Origin: Callipepla californica brunnescens
Lineage: Eukaryota > Chordata > Aves > Galliformes > Odontophoridae
Direction: 5' to 3'
Assembly (NCBI GenBank): GCA_023055505.1
Contig: JALIRH010000013.1
Location: 8,184,001 to 8,248,000, forward strand
Length of the DNA: 64,000 nt
Both the position numbers and the translations under genes were made by a program. Under the pieces are notes generated by a model. The model made no database searches. It saw only the letters and a list, made by a program, of their open reading frames with translations, and was not told where the DNA came from. This document shows, in pieces, positions 33,147 to 46,558 of the stretch. Numbering within the stretch: position 1 is the stretch's first letter; the number at the start of each line of letters is the position of its first letter.

Positions 33147-33764
33147 AGCTGGGGGACAGCTGCTGACACCAGCACAGGGCTGTGCTTTGGCAAATGGACC
33201 CCAGCCAGCTTTGGAGAAAAGAGTTTTGGGAGATATCAGAGCCTTTTTCTGCCCAGCGTGCACACATGGCAGAGGGGATTCCTCTGGCACAGTAAGTCCT
33301 TATTGAAATGCTGAAGGTGGACAGACACTGCTTTGCCCTCCCTGAACCTCTGTCTACTTGAAGCAAGCTGGGGTGAGAGCTCAGACCACTCTCTATCTTC
33401 AAGGAGGTGCAGCTCTGCTTGGATTTTGCTCTTGAGACATAGGGGAAAGCCTTTTATGGATGAGAAGTCAGTGCTGCCATAGGGTCCCACCAGCCTCCCT
33501 CATGCCACTGGTCTGGTCTCTAGATATGATCTTGACTCAGAGATTCCCCTCTGAGTTCCAGCTACCCTTGTGCAGAAGATCCTTCTCAAGCAGCTTCTGT
33601 CTTCCTCCAAACCCCCAAACCTACTCTGCACAGCCCTGAAGAGAAAGTCTCTCCCAAACTCCTTAGCTCATCTACTTGCAGAAAGTTTTTTTCCTCATTA
33701 TTCTATGAAGCTGGCTCAGCTCAGGAACTGGGGACTTATTTGGTATGGGGCAGGCTGTTTTATT

Positions 33765-33786
33765 AAAAAAAAAAAAAAAAAAAAAA
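33765..33786 (+). repeat. Poly(A) tract, 22 A, followed by GAAA units
   Basis: Twenty-two consecutive A are followed directly by about three GAAA units. No upstream retrocopy was recognised. Confidence 0.9.
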
Positions 33787-36700
33787 GAAAGAAAGAAAAA
33801 GGAATATCCAAATCATCGTATTCCAGTGTCCTTGATGACTCAGGAAGATGTACTGGCACAGTGTGCTGGTGATGTCAGGTTGATTTTTGGAGTAAACTCA
33901 CTTTGGTATGGGAATCCCTTTTCCCTTCTAGCCCCAAAACAAGGACAGAAAGAATGGGACCAAACTTCTTCCCAAGTGAAGGGAATCTCAAGCACATGAG
34001 ATGATAACTGGTACACTTTGTCTTGCTGCCATCCACTGGGACCTGGGCAGGGTGGGCAGTCCATCACGCAATCCAGAAGAGGAAAGTGCCAGGTCCTGTT
34101 CCTGGGGAGGAACAACATAGCTCTACTGTAGGAAGCCATCCCATGGCCTTGCTCACCCTGGTTGCCCATCTCCAAACTATGTCCAGTTATATCCTGTCAT
34201 TTGTTTATTTTATCTCCAAGCTAGGATATTTTTTATCTTTTTTTTTTTTTTTTCCACACTGGGGTTCCCATTACCAGTCTTCAAAGTGTAATTTCCAGCA
34301 AGTTCAAAAACTACCAAAGTCATGCAAAAGTCCTCCTTTGCCTCCCCACAGCGTTCTCTTCTCCAATCTGAACAAGCAGAGGTCCTTCCAGCTTTCTTCA
34401 TAGGAGAGGTGCTCCAGCAGAGAAAACTTTCCAGAATAGCATTTAGGGTTTCTAGGTGGCATTTCCAAGCAGTAGGATTGAAGATGCCTTGGCTTCTAAG
34501 TGACTTCAGTAGCATTCAAATTTGTGTCTATTTATTTTCACCCCTTTTCATGGGCATCATGAGTAACTTCACGCAGGAGCTCTGCTACTTATGGGAGAGC
34601 TGCAGAAGTTCAAAACAGAATGTTTTTGTATGCGTATGCTGTTACAGCCTGTTTTCTGTGTGGATCCAGACACAAGAAGGGATTAGACTTGGAAGGAAAC
34701 TCCATTTCATCTTGAGATTTGTCTAAAGATACTACTGAGAATTTGACCAGCCTTGCTTTTCTCAGTGGTCAAGAACTGTAATTAGGGTAGAGATAATCTA
34801 CATTTGTTGTTAGGGAACTTTATTCTTTTTTGGTATGGAAACACATTATCTGTGTTTTCTCCACTTAATCATTTCCATGATTCCTTGCAGCTTTGATGAA
34901 TCAGAGCTGTAGATAATCCATAGAAAAGTTAACATATTTATTTACTGCTTACTCTGTCTACCAGAGTTGACTCCTCAGAAGAGAGAACAGAACTTCCACT
35001 TAGATTCTCCTTTCTTCATCCTGTTAAGCATCCCAAATTGGAAAATCCATCACCCACTATCTCTCTGTGACTTCTCAAGTCTTGGCACTGCTTGCTCTGC
35101 AGAGAGATGAATATTTCCCCTGGTCTCACCAGCTTTGATCTCACCAGCTCAGATACCAGAAGCAACAGAGATTATGTGTTGAGGGATCAAATTTTGCTTG
35201 CTTAGCTTTTGGTTTTAAGCTGAATGTTTAATTAAAACCACTTTATACTATTGCAGGGGGTAGAGGCTGCCTGAGGATCTCGCTTCTCACTTTCTCTGCT
35301 GGCGCTGCCATATAATTATTAGACTCAGTCTTTTTTTTTTTTTCTTTTCTCCAGCTTCATTCTTCTTTGCTCATCTCATCTTAGCTTATTTCTCATTGAG
35401 GTGTTCCTTTTCCCAGGCAGACCACGTGGAAATGTAAGGTAAATCCAGCTAGTGCTGATAGGTGCAGCCCATGCCTGCACTTGGTTTGAAGACACACATC
35501 TGGTACTCTCCTCTTTTGGACCATATGCACCTGAGTGTCTCCAGCTTCTCAGCCTGTGGCCCAACTCTGGACCTTGGTGAAGTATTTCTATACTGTAGTG
35601 GGTGTCCCTGACACAAAAGTTGTCTTCTGTCTTGGCCAGCGTGGGACCAAGAAGTTTCCCTACCTGCTGGTGCCCTTGTGGTGACCTCTCATCATTCCCT
35701 GAGTGAATTTGCCCATTCTGAACATTTATGCTCCTCAGACTGATCAGAAAATATGCACCTCAAACAGCTCATCTCAGCCTAAGGCAGAAGTCAAGGCACA
35801 TCACTCACCACTTTTCTTCAACTTTTTGTCCTTTTTGGAGGGCTGCAACATTTCCTTCTCTCAGAATACACAAGTCCACGTGGCACCTCTCCTCTCGACC
35901 CCACTGGGGAGGTATCCTGCAGCCCTATTCTGGGATAGTCATGTTTTGGCATGTGACAGAGGGATGAATGGGACTTTCTGTTCTGCTGGAAACAAAGGAT
36001 GGCTCCAGACCCCCTTGGAGACCCCCAGGAAAACAGCAATCTTCTTGTACAGTCAACTAGTGTCCTTGAGACAAAATTCATTTTAAAGGCTGATGTTAAG
36101 TGTCACTTAAATGACCAAAACAAAGATACTGCTTCTGAACTAAGCCATGAAACCACTCAGCAGCAAGCAGCAAGGAAGCATCATGCAGGCTTCATGTTTG
36201 GCACAAACTGCCCTTCCATTTTAAAGGTGACATATCAAGTGTAATTAATTTTATTTTCTGTTGCCATTGAGCTGATTCCCATGCAAACAGCACAAAAGGT
36301 TGCTTGGCAAGGCTGGCTAGCTCAGAGGAACTGTAGCTCAGAAGTAGAGTCCCTGCTGATATTGCTAGAAGACTGATACTTGGTCTTCACTCTCCTTTTA
36401 AGACTGGATGATTGATGCCTACAACTTGGGGCTGAGGTTCGGAAAGCAGACACATTCTCAAGTCCTTTACAGAGCATGTGTATGAGATCCCGCTGAAGTT
36501 CATCTTCTGTCCATCAGTATCTCCTGCTGATGTTTCAGTCATCTTTTGTGAGAAAATGATGGATCTGTGGTGGAATTAAATACCGTGGCTTAATCACATC
36601 ACAAGAAAGAACACATAGCTTTTACTTTTTGTTTAGTGAGTTGTTGGAAGGATACACTGTGAAAATGTATCTCTGCAGACAAAATTCCATGGTTTCTACA

Positions 36701-37479
36701 GTTTATTTTCCATAAAACAAGCTAAGGAAAAAAAAAAGCAACCATATTTTAACTCAAATGTAGTTTCAACACCTGAGTGGTCCCTTTGACTCGTCCAGTG
36801 TTCATCCGCTTAATATCCCTTGATTCCTCTTAGTGCAGGATTTAGATCAGCTAGTATCCATCCACCTTGAGAACTTCCACTCTTTCCTATAACCTTATCA
36901 ATTCCTGTCTACGTGGTCCTCAAATATGGCAATATTTGATATTCACAATAGAATGGGCGAATAGATGCAACATAAGTAGCATAAATTTCTTACATCATAG
37001 CAAAGGTCTTGTGAATAAGTGTAACCAAAAGCATGCTACTATGATGGAAGAGAACAGTCAAAGATTACATGAATGGCAATCAAGTTTCAGGATTTCAAGT
37101 TTGGACTGTCTCTGGGCAGTAAGATTAGGGCCAACATTCACAGTTTGAGGAAGTGTAGAAACACACTGATGAGTTTCTAGTTGATGTCACAAAAACAACA
37201 ATCCTTAAGGCATTGGTAAATGAAAATAATCACTTCTGTTTCAAGATACAATCACTGGATTTAACCTGCTGGTAGAATAAGAACTGTTCCCTAAAGTTGT
37301 ATTGATTCTGTGTGGTCTTATGTTAGAGAAATAATATCATGTAAGTATGGTTGTAGAGCTGAAAATTAGCTGTAGGAATCATTGGAAAGGTTCAACTTAC
37401 AGCCCCTAATATAGGAACACAGAGATATTTTGACCCACCTATGAAATAAACATAGCTAGGTACCCTAGGATGCATTCAG

Positions 37480-37990
37480 GCCTGGACTGGAGATGGGTGT
37501 CAGGATACTGGCAGCACTAATTGGCCTCAATAGCCTTGAACAGCTTCACCTGAGGCCTCCACCCACATCCATATCTGAGTTCAGCTGCAGGGCCTATTTC
37601 AGTTCAGCCTGTAGGGCTGTTCTCTGGTTTAGGCCTAATCATGGGCACTGCTAGGTTGTGACCTGTGGCTTGGACTTGGGTGAGCGTCGTCACCGTGAGC
37701 GGACAAGATTTGGGCTTTTGTTTGAACTTGGCTGCTGAGTCCTGCTCTGCTCAGGTACTGTGGGACGGGTAATAGCTATCCTGTGCTCTAAGGGTGGGGT
37801 GAGGTCCCTGTGGCAGCAGTCCTTCATTGTGGTTAATTGTGTGTATGCATGAGGAAAATTTGTCTCTGTAGGGGTGTGTGTTCCAGCTCCTTCCCATCAT
37901 CTCAGCTCTTCTGTCCTGCTTCCATTATCTTCTTGCTCTGTTACAATACTATGGTATTCTTTCCTGCAGATCCTGCCTTTCTGCTCTATA
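37480..37990 (+). repeat. Possible old dispersed repeat
   Basis: It has gacttgg/ggcct-rich texture and a gtggttaattgtg phrase at about 37830-37842 that is also found at 18221. The similarity is partial. The class is unknown and the limits are approximate. Confidence 0.25.
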
Positions 37991-40900
37991 TCCACCACAT
38001 CCTAATCTGCTCTAATGCTCCACTCCAAAAGAGGTGTGATGAAGAGTTAACTTGCCCGTGGAAAGCAATATAATTCAGTCAGTCTAACTTTAAAACTGAT
38101 GGTAATTAATCCTACTCATCAGCCACGGGCCCCTTGCCCACTTTTTATCCTGCCCAAAGTGGTATCCTATGAAGTGTGAGTCTGCATTATCCCAAATGCC
38201 AGGAGTATACTGCAGAAAGTAATGGGCAACAGTATGCTTGGAGGAGAGGATGCACCAGCAAGTGTCAGGTGTTCTGAGGTTCCTCAGGGACTTGGATAAC
38301 AGAGCTCAGAGACTGTGCATCAGGAATATAAAGAGGTAAAACATCCAGGAAAAGGGAGTGCAGGGAGCTTGCATGAACAAATCCTTTGGGAATACACTTC
38401 CCCAGGGATGTGAGAGACAAATCTTCCTGCTTTTGTGAGGCTTGTTTTCATCTGATTTACAAGCATAGTGTTTTTTTTGTTCAGTGATTCTCCAGGAATA
38501 TCTGTGTTAGGTGCTGGGGTGTTAGAAACGCTGATGTTGCTCTGGGATTTGTTTTTTGAGCTGTTGACATCTTTAGGGTTACTGCTGGAGAAAAGAAAAC
38601 AAGGAAAGAAGAAAAGCTGTGCCTTCGTTGCTGACTGTTTTCTTCAAACCTTACTGCCAGCATTTGTTTTGCTCTCTCCCTTTAGCCGGAGAGGTTTGGA
38701 GTCCTGGAACACAGTTCTGGCCTTTCCCAGGGGTGCTGCATGAGGTGCACCTCTCATGGACAGCACCCTACAAAACATCCAAAAATTCCGGTCTGATTCC
38801 CACTAAACTCTGTGGTGTGCCCCATTGCAGAGGGCTGAAAAGCTGCAACTGAGTGCTTTCATCTGCCCATGTGCCCACAGCCACATCCCTTTCCATCCAC
38901 CGGGATGGATGTGAGGAGGAATAGCCTTGTTTATAGCACGTAGAGTGCTGGGATTTTTCCTTCCTGTTGGAGGAGGGGATGCCTCAAAAAGCATCTCTGT
39001 GTTGCAGAGCCAGATTCCTCCTGTTCCCACGAGCCTGCACTGACCCTGCACTTTGGTGTTTTGTTTTTTTTTTGCTTGTAATGTTCTTATCAGCTAGGGC
39101 CAGCTGAAGTCAAGCTGGACGGGGACAACAGAGGGTTTGCAGCTCTGCCTTCTGAGTCACCGGGAGTTTCATGACTGTGGCCACGAGGAGCAAGAGTTGC
39201 TTGCCAGCTCCTTCTCCTTGAAGGTTGGCCATTATGTGTGTGTCACAGCTGGGGCTGTGTGTGTATGTGACTTTCTGCCTGACTTTGGGTGAATTGGGAT
39301 GTGCAGCGTTCACAAGGCTCTCACCTTCAGATGCCTTACAGTAAGGCCCTGATTAACAGCCAGTGGGCTTTGGGGGTAACTCTACTGCTAAGGAATCGCT
39401 GAAACAAAAGTGATAGGACAATGTTGATCCTAACCTTGATGGAGAGGGGGCTTCTAGCACACACAAAAAGCTACCTGATAGTAGTTTCCAGTCAATAAAA
39501 GTAAATAATGACTACTTCAGTTTTTCTTCTTCCTGGGAAGGTGGAGAGAAACTTAACAGCCCCTTTTGTGTGTGATTGGCCTTATGAATGTGTTGTTTTT
39601 TTAACCCTGTAAGTCTGCATACATTCAGAATGCAGCCCACAGCAGCCTCTTCTCTGGTTCTCCCCAAAGCTGTGCTCCCCTGCTGGTTTTGATTTTTGGG
39701 GTGAGTAGAGCTGAGGAGGCTGAAGTACTTTGCAGAAGACTATGTAGCGTGTTTTGACACTAATAGGAGGAGGAAATGGTTTTTGAAGATGGATGAATAA
39801 GAGCGTTTTATGTCCTCATGGTGAAATGGTGCAGATGTGCAAATGTGCTTTTACCCCTTAGGATCCCTAATTGAAATGGGAGTTGACTTTAACTTACACA
39901 ATATTCTCCTGGAGTTCCTACTCTTGGCAGAAAAAATCCTCATTTTCTTGGGTATGTGTGGAACTGTTTTCCTGTAGAAGTTCATAGATTGGTCTGTAAC
40001 AGATCTGAGAGTTTGTATGTGTGCCATGGGTACCATATGAGCTTCAGCTTCTGAGCTTCTCTGGGCCAGCCAGGTGTGCTACATGCAATGCACAGTGATG
40101 TTATTTTTGGTGGTAATTTTCATTTGCTGGTAATTTTCATCTGAACTTTGAACATCACAAGGTGTTTTCCTGGGTGGTTTTGGGAAGGTCTTAAAGTACT
40201 TCCATTGGAAGCAGATGACTTTGAGTACTACAAAACTACTGTGTTGACAAGGATGAGATGTAAATAATATATTCATTCCCTTTTACCAGTTCTTTGGTTG
40301 AATTTTGGATATCCCATTTAACATTGACCATATCATAAACTTTCATAGGATCAGGCAAACTTTCCTGTACTCTGTAGCCCGTAAATAATTTGTATGTATT
40401 AGTTCTATTAATTTCAAAGAAAATGAAAGTGGATTTGAGGTTTATTTGCTTGAATGCTATTATCATCACATTTTTTAGGAAACCTGAGTATTTCAACTGG
40501 AGAACCTGTGCAGGATGTGAATGTCTTGACATGTGGAGTAGACTTCTTGGAGTATTAAAGTTCAGTTAAATGAAAGTGAGTCCTAGTACTTCAGTACAGA
40601 CAGTAGATAGATCCACCATTTCATGCATAGCCCCCAAAGGGATCTCTAGATCCAACTGATCACCTGCTGTACATTCCTGATGGGTATGGCAGGACAATAT
40701 CAGCAGAAGAGCAATGGCAGCTGTAGCACATAAAACTTGGTAGTGATTTCTTTGGAGCATTTCCCAGTCTCTCTTAACCTCCTTCTATTAACTTTGCTTA
40801 ACAAGCTTCTGAGAAAAGTTTGGATAACTGGTTATTGCCCCCTGAAATAACTGCAGTTAATTACGTGAAGATTGATGGCCTCTTCTTCAAGAGCCATCAG

Positions 40901-43235
40901 CATAGCCTTCATCTTCCTGGTGTACTGATGACCTTTCCAGGAAATGGGAATGAGGAAATGCAGTGGGAGGTGGATTGAGTAAACAAGATGTAATTTAGAA
41001 CCCATAAAATTATGGGGAGTGTACCATGTACGTACCACCTACCTTGCAGCTTGCAGATAGACAGCATTAGCTGATTATGATCAGTGATGAAATTGAGAAA
41101 GGTGAAATGCAAATAGCCCCACAGCCAGCAAGGAAGAGTGGGACTAGCAGAAAGCAGAGAAAAGCATAAGTGTGTATCACCTCCCCTCACACCTGATGAA
41201 GGCTATTTTCTTGTAGTCAGAGCTTTGGTTCTCACGGTTGGATGTGAGTCAAAACCAAAGGTGTTACAAAGAGCCTAAGGTCTTCATTTTTTGACGTTGG
41301 AAGAAAAACAGGCTCATGAATACTATTAGAGAATCCTGAGTGATCTCTGCTGTTGGAAATCTCCACTGTCAGAAGATCCATTTGTTGACCTGACCATTCA
41401 TTGAGATGTCTGCAGTACATGAAAACAGAGATGTGGAGGAGGTTTTGTGTGAATCTGCCTGAGGTTATTTTCCTTAGCTCTGCTGATGGAAGAGCCATCC
41501 TAGAGTGCCAGTTGGATCAGGGATGGGAAACGCACTTTGCTGTTTATGAAGGAATCATGCTGTTGGGAAATCTTTGACTTGTGGATAGGCAGCCCCACAC
41601 TGTGCTGTGTGATGCTCATCTTTGGGCCAGGCACTGGGTAGTTGAAACTAGTGTCCTCAATAATGGATCATGAAAGCAGAGAGTTGGCATGAATCATGTT
41701 GCCCCCATGATTAATTGCTTCCTGTTACAAGTTAATTCTGGAAGAAGTGGAAAAAACATTTAGAAATACATGTACAGAACTAGCTTTACAAACTGATTGT
41801 CAGTTAAAAGCCCATTCATCCGCTAAAGAATCTATATAGATGACCTATAATAGGCCCAAGGTCCTCTTTCGTTCATTAGCAGATGCCAGTCTTGAGTTCC
41901 ATTCCTGAAGCTCATGTCATTAGCCTCCAGGTCCCCATGGTATCCCACATAGCTTTATAGCTGGCATGGAGTTACCTCACCTGGGAGGGGACATGAAATT
42001 TGCCTGCAGACTTGGGAGGGTGAGTCAAGTGACACGGTATACGGAGGAGTGCAAAGAAGGTTTTCATCCTGTTGGAGTGGAGCTGGAATAATATTAATAA
42101 TGGGAAGGAAAGGACTGACCCAAGAGGAGATGCCTTGTAAATCAAGGATGGCCTCGAGACAGAAGCCGGTCATGTGTATTAGGAGTGACTGGCTTCATGT
42201 GAGGTTTCTCAATAGCCTCTCTGTGTGGAGGAGACACTAGGGCTCTGTGGAGAGCTGCACAGCCCATAGGGCTGCTGGGTCACAAGCAGTGCATGTGACT
42301 GCAGAGCATTACCCCAGTGTGGGCCCTCACCATGGCTCATCCAGCTTGGTGGTGGAACTGAGAGGGCGGTGTCTCCGGGGACATCCTATCTCAGGGAGCT
42401 TCTCTCTGCGCCTTTAACTTTCACATGAAGGAGTATTAGAGAAGGAAATCATTTTCTTTTTTCAGAGGACTCTGCATTTCTTGCTACTGTAGACTGATGA
42501 GAAGGCTTTTCTTGTGAATGCTTTTCATTTGGCTCTCGTAAACGTCTGAGATTTGAGGCAGGAAAGTAACATACCATCAGTAATTGATTCTCTGTTGATC
42601 TGCTTAGCACATGGTGATCAAGGTCTCTTCTTGCTGATATGTCTTCCCACCTCTCAGTACACCACGTGCCCTGAAAACACCAGTTTGCTGGCAGGTGAGA
42701 GTCTTGCCACTGATCTGGGTGTAGGCCAAAACTGGGAGAAGAACATGAGCGTCATCAGAGACACAAAGCAGATAACGTGAAGATCAGGTGGCAAAAGGGT
42801 GTCTTGGTGCTGTGAGTAGTAGCTTTAGAAAACAAAGATTTTCTTCTTACACTGAGCCAGGAGTATTATCAAAGTAATTAAAGTGTCTGCACTTTCCAGC
42901 TCTTTTGTCTCTTCACTGTAAGCCTGCATCAACTTCCCTCAAACTCTGAGATCTCCTAAGATGGATGAGGCTTTGCTGATTCTGAGAAAGGAAAAATATT
43001 TCCTCTATCTTGTATGCTGCACTATATTTAATGCATTCCTGTACAAATTTGTTTTTGACAAGTGACTGGCGCTGGATTCTGCTTTAGTCTGGGGCACAAG
43101 TGCACTCAACTGAAGCTCTTCAGCTAAGTGCCTGCATAGTTGTGTTCTTCAATGTCCTGCACAGGCAATTCTCCCCATGCGGTAGATAGGAGCTTTCAGA
43201 CCATGACTCCCTGGGATGTTTGCTATTCAGATATG

Positions 43236-43363
43236 TCTCACAGGTATTCAAGGCCAGGCTGGATGGAGCCTTCAGCATCCTGATCTAGTGGCTGGCAACC
43301 AGCACACAGCAGAGAGTTTGGAGCTTGATGATCTTTAATGTCCCTTCTGATCTAGATTTGTTG
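43236..43363 (+). mobile_element. CR1 LINE 3'-end fragment
   Basis: Sense-orientation CR1 phrases are recognisable in order: ttcaaggccaggctggatgg, a catcctgatctagtggc block, ttggagcttgatgatcttta and gtcccttctgatc. These are the last roughly 130 bp of the element. Confidence 0.75.
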
Positions 43364-44783
43364 ATGACATTGCTTAACTTTCAATATCTAAGTTAAGATC
43401 CAAACCTTGCTCCCTAATTAAGGGGAGCTCAGCAGCAGTGAATTGCCTTGTAGGCACCCACAGACTCTGGAAGGCCAATAGACAAACAATTCCAGGTGCT
43501 TGAAATAAAGTCATGGGAGCCCTTTCCTACCTGCAACCCACCTATCCTTCAGTCTTTGGCATCCTGCACCATTCATGCTGCAAGATGCAGAACATCTCTG
43601 CTGGAGGCCCTCTGATCCAAGAAGAACTCCTAGTTCTTCCTATTTCAGGAGTAGGAAGCAAGTGTAGAATAATAACTTGAATGAAAACGTAGGATCCTAT
43701 TTCACCCTCCCAGACTATGGTGGAGCGGTGAAATCGTGCCAAGGGTAAGCTGGGTCCTTCCTGTTTATTTTTGTAGCTGAAGGCCACCATGATCACACTA
43801 GTTACTTAAAAGAAAGTTTGTCTCTATGTTCTGCTAATTAACAGCCTCTGAGAGGCACCCAGAACCTATCTCTGGGGCCTGGAGTGCTGCAAAAGCATGG
43901 AAAGGTTAATTGAAGGCAATGGGAAAACAAGAATTCAAACTTTAACCTTCTTGGTCTGCCCTTGTTATGCTATCAGCATGGTGCAGGCAGACTTAATGAC
44001 TCCTCATTACCCTGCTACTTAATTAACCTTTTGCTCTGAAGCACAGAGAGCCCAAAGAGGGATCTCAATGCCCAGAGTCCTTTCTGTCAGCAGCCCCAAG
44101 GGTTGAGGAAGATATTGCTAAGCTCAAGTCTGCTTGGTCAGTGTCTCTTCAGCTCCTGTAATAGGAATGAGGTGGTTTTTCATGATACTTACTGTACTCT
44201 CCAGTAGTGCTTCTGAACACCTTGTTTTGCATCAGCTCTCTTGTAGGAGCAGCTGGAGCTGTGGGGTAAAATAAGAGAATGAGCCAAAGCATCTCAGTGG
44301 GCCACAGCCACGTGATGAGGAAAAAAAAAAAATACAGAAGCCAGAGCTCAAGTGAAATAATGTCACCCCAAGCCTTCCTTGAAAGTGCAGTGGTCTGTAA
44401 GGCTTATCTCAGCTTTGTTGGCAGGGCACAAGCATCTTGCTTTGATGTGTCAATGAACTGGGAAGAAGAAAGGACTTTTTGGAATTCATTAATTCATTCT
44501 CCAGAACACTTACTCAGAGTTTAACTTCTTTCAGAGCTGCTGGTTTGCTCATATCCTGCCTTGTCTGTACAGAGAGATATGAGTTCATTGGCACAGATGG
44601 ACTTGGACTGCTATAAGTTCTGGTGTCTGCATGGTATGTTGATATGTGGTGTACTGGGGGAGTGTCCACACATGGGATATGAGTGGAGTTGAAGCCATGT
44701 TACAACTCCATTTGCCCTTCTTCTCTCTCCCTTCCTAGAAACTGCTTTTCTCTGGTGTCTTGCCATGGCATGGATGACTCTGA

Positions 44784-44910
44784 TATCATATAATAACTGA
44801 GATTGGAAGAGATCTCTGGAGGCAATCTGGTCCAGCCTTATGTTCAGCCAGGGTCTCCTGGGTGTTTGCCCACAACCCAGTTATAGCTGTGAGTTCTTGG
44901 CCTCTCTGCT
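44784..44910 (-). mobile_element. CR1 LINE 3'-end fragment
   Basis: It reads as the complement of a CR1 end: gattggaagagatctctgga, atctggtccagcc, cagccagggtctcctgggtg. It is diverged but collinear. Confidence 0.6.
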
Positions 44911-45015
44911 CGTGCCTTTCTCTCCCTAACTCATGAATGTGATACTGTAGTACCAGGCTCCTCAGACCCCAAACCATGATCAGGCGTAACCGAAGAAGCT
45001 GATAGGGATTAAAGA

Positions 45016-45033
45016 GGGGGAGGGGGGGGGGGG
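45016..45033 (+). repeat. G-rich run (G5-A-G12)
   Basis: A run of seventeen G with one interrupting A, flanked by A-rich sequence. It could fold as an intramolecular G-quadruplex. Confidence 0.85.
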
Positions 45034-46540
45034 AAAAAGCATGTCTTGGTACCAAAGCCAGAACAGGTGGTGGTCTGGATTTCCCAAGAGAAGAACCAGT
45101 CCCAGCTGCTGAGCATAAAACCTGCTAGCACCTGTGGCAGCTGGAATATGATTAAGGGAGCCTTTAGGTTCCTACTGTGGATAAGAAACTCAGGAGCCTA
45201 TACCTGCTATCGGCTGCTGCTCCAAAGTGACAGCTGTTCAATCCAAGCATGAGGGTGTTGAGAAGCTGAAAGTGGTTGCTGCCATTGCCTGATGTCATTC
45301 AGAGTGTTTGCACCACCTTGATATTTATGCTGAGGAGCCACCAAGGAACTGGCAGTGGACCCTCGTAGAGGTGTCCTTAGCAAGGTGATGAGGCTGGGAG
45401 GGAGGGCTGAAGGTAAAGCCTTCTGAATGTGCATAGTTGAGCCCTGCGGGTATCAACTGCTGTGCCAGGAACATCAGACACCAAGTCAAAGGACAGAATG
45501 TGGGATAATTCCTGCTTTCCCTTTCCCATGAAGTGGGAAAGAACTCCTCCTTGGTGGGAACCAGAGCAATGGATGGACAAGGAGGCCTTCCCTCCCCTTC
45601 AGAGTGTGGGTTGATGCTGGAGCTATTTGGAGATTGTCACTGCTTGTTTTGGCCCCAGCTTGAGTGCTTTGGCCACCACCTTGCTCAGGTGGCTATTTTT
45701 GGTCTTGTCAAGAATGGACTTCCGGATGGGTAAATGATGTAGGAGGGAAAATAAACTTAATGTTTTCTGAGCTGTAAATAAGTGTTTCTTGGCCTTTCCC
45801 AGGGTCAGTAGTGAATACAAGCAGGAGGTGGAGAGAGAGCCCTAATGTCTCATGTCATTGGGTAGCACTGGTGACAGAGAAGATCCCTTTGGGTGGACCT
45901 GCCTGATCCATGAGGATGAAGAGTGAAAAATCACAGCCTTGTGGTGTGGAGGGGTAAGGGATGGTCAGCCTGGCTCCGGGGGATTTAAGATGAATGAGGC
46001 CAGGCAGCTTCTTTTTGACAACCAGCCTCTTCCTTGGCTCTTGGCTTCTTGCTCGCACTTGCCACATGTATTATCTCAAACAGGGATAATGGGGAGGAAA
46101 TGGCTGCTAATTGCACAGTTAATCACAGATGCTAATGCTAATTTGCATCCTTGCTCAGATTCCTGCCAACTTTCTGGCTGGAAAGAGCGGGGTGGCAGAG
46201 ATGCAGTGAACCCATGGTGATTACAGCCCTGTGTGCAGGTGGGAAGGAAGATCCCATGGGGACTTGCTTCTGTAGACAGCAGGATATGAGAAAATTTACT
46301 GAAAGTAGGCAAGAAATGGGTATACCTCCGGGAAAAATCAGTCTGGGGTGAGAGGCAAAACGGATTTTCCCAATTAAGAGGATTAGAAAGCAAAAAAAAT
46401 TAAGTCAAACCAGTTGTTCTGTTGGCAGTTTAAACCCGGTGTTAGTCTCCTGGGTTGCAGTGTGATTTGTTCAGGGTGGCTCTGGGAGTAGGGGACGAGT
46501 TCTGGTTCCTGGTCAGGGCTGGGGATGCTCCTTGCTGGCT

Positions 46541-46558
46541 GCTGCCACCTCCTGGGGA
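46541..46558 (-). promoter_or_regulatory. CTCF-like site
   Basis: The sequence gctgccacctcctgggg matches the reverse CTCF core (TGCCnCCTnnTGG). It is a single motif match without other support. Confidence 0.3.

Larger units (their letters stand above)
33147..43235. other. Gene-poor stretch upstream of EDNRB2
   Basis: No exon set, RNA gene or coherent protein similarity is visible. It contains an A22 tract followed by GAAA units (33765), a T16 tract (34238), a repeat-like block (about 37480-37990) and an AT-rich zone at 39.8-41.5 kb with several short minus-strand frames of unknown meaning. Confidence 0.5.

Noticed and set aside
41232..41498. Possible cytokine-receptor remnant (an EWSGQ phrase recalls WSxWS; IL9R neighbours VAMP7 in mammals)
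   Set aside because: The motif is incomplete and no receptor domain or flanking exons could be found.
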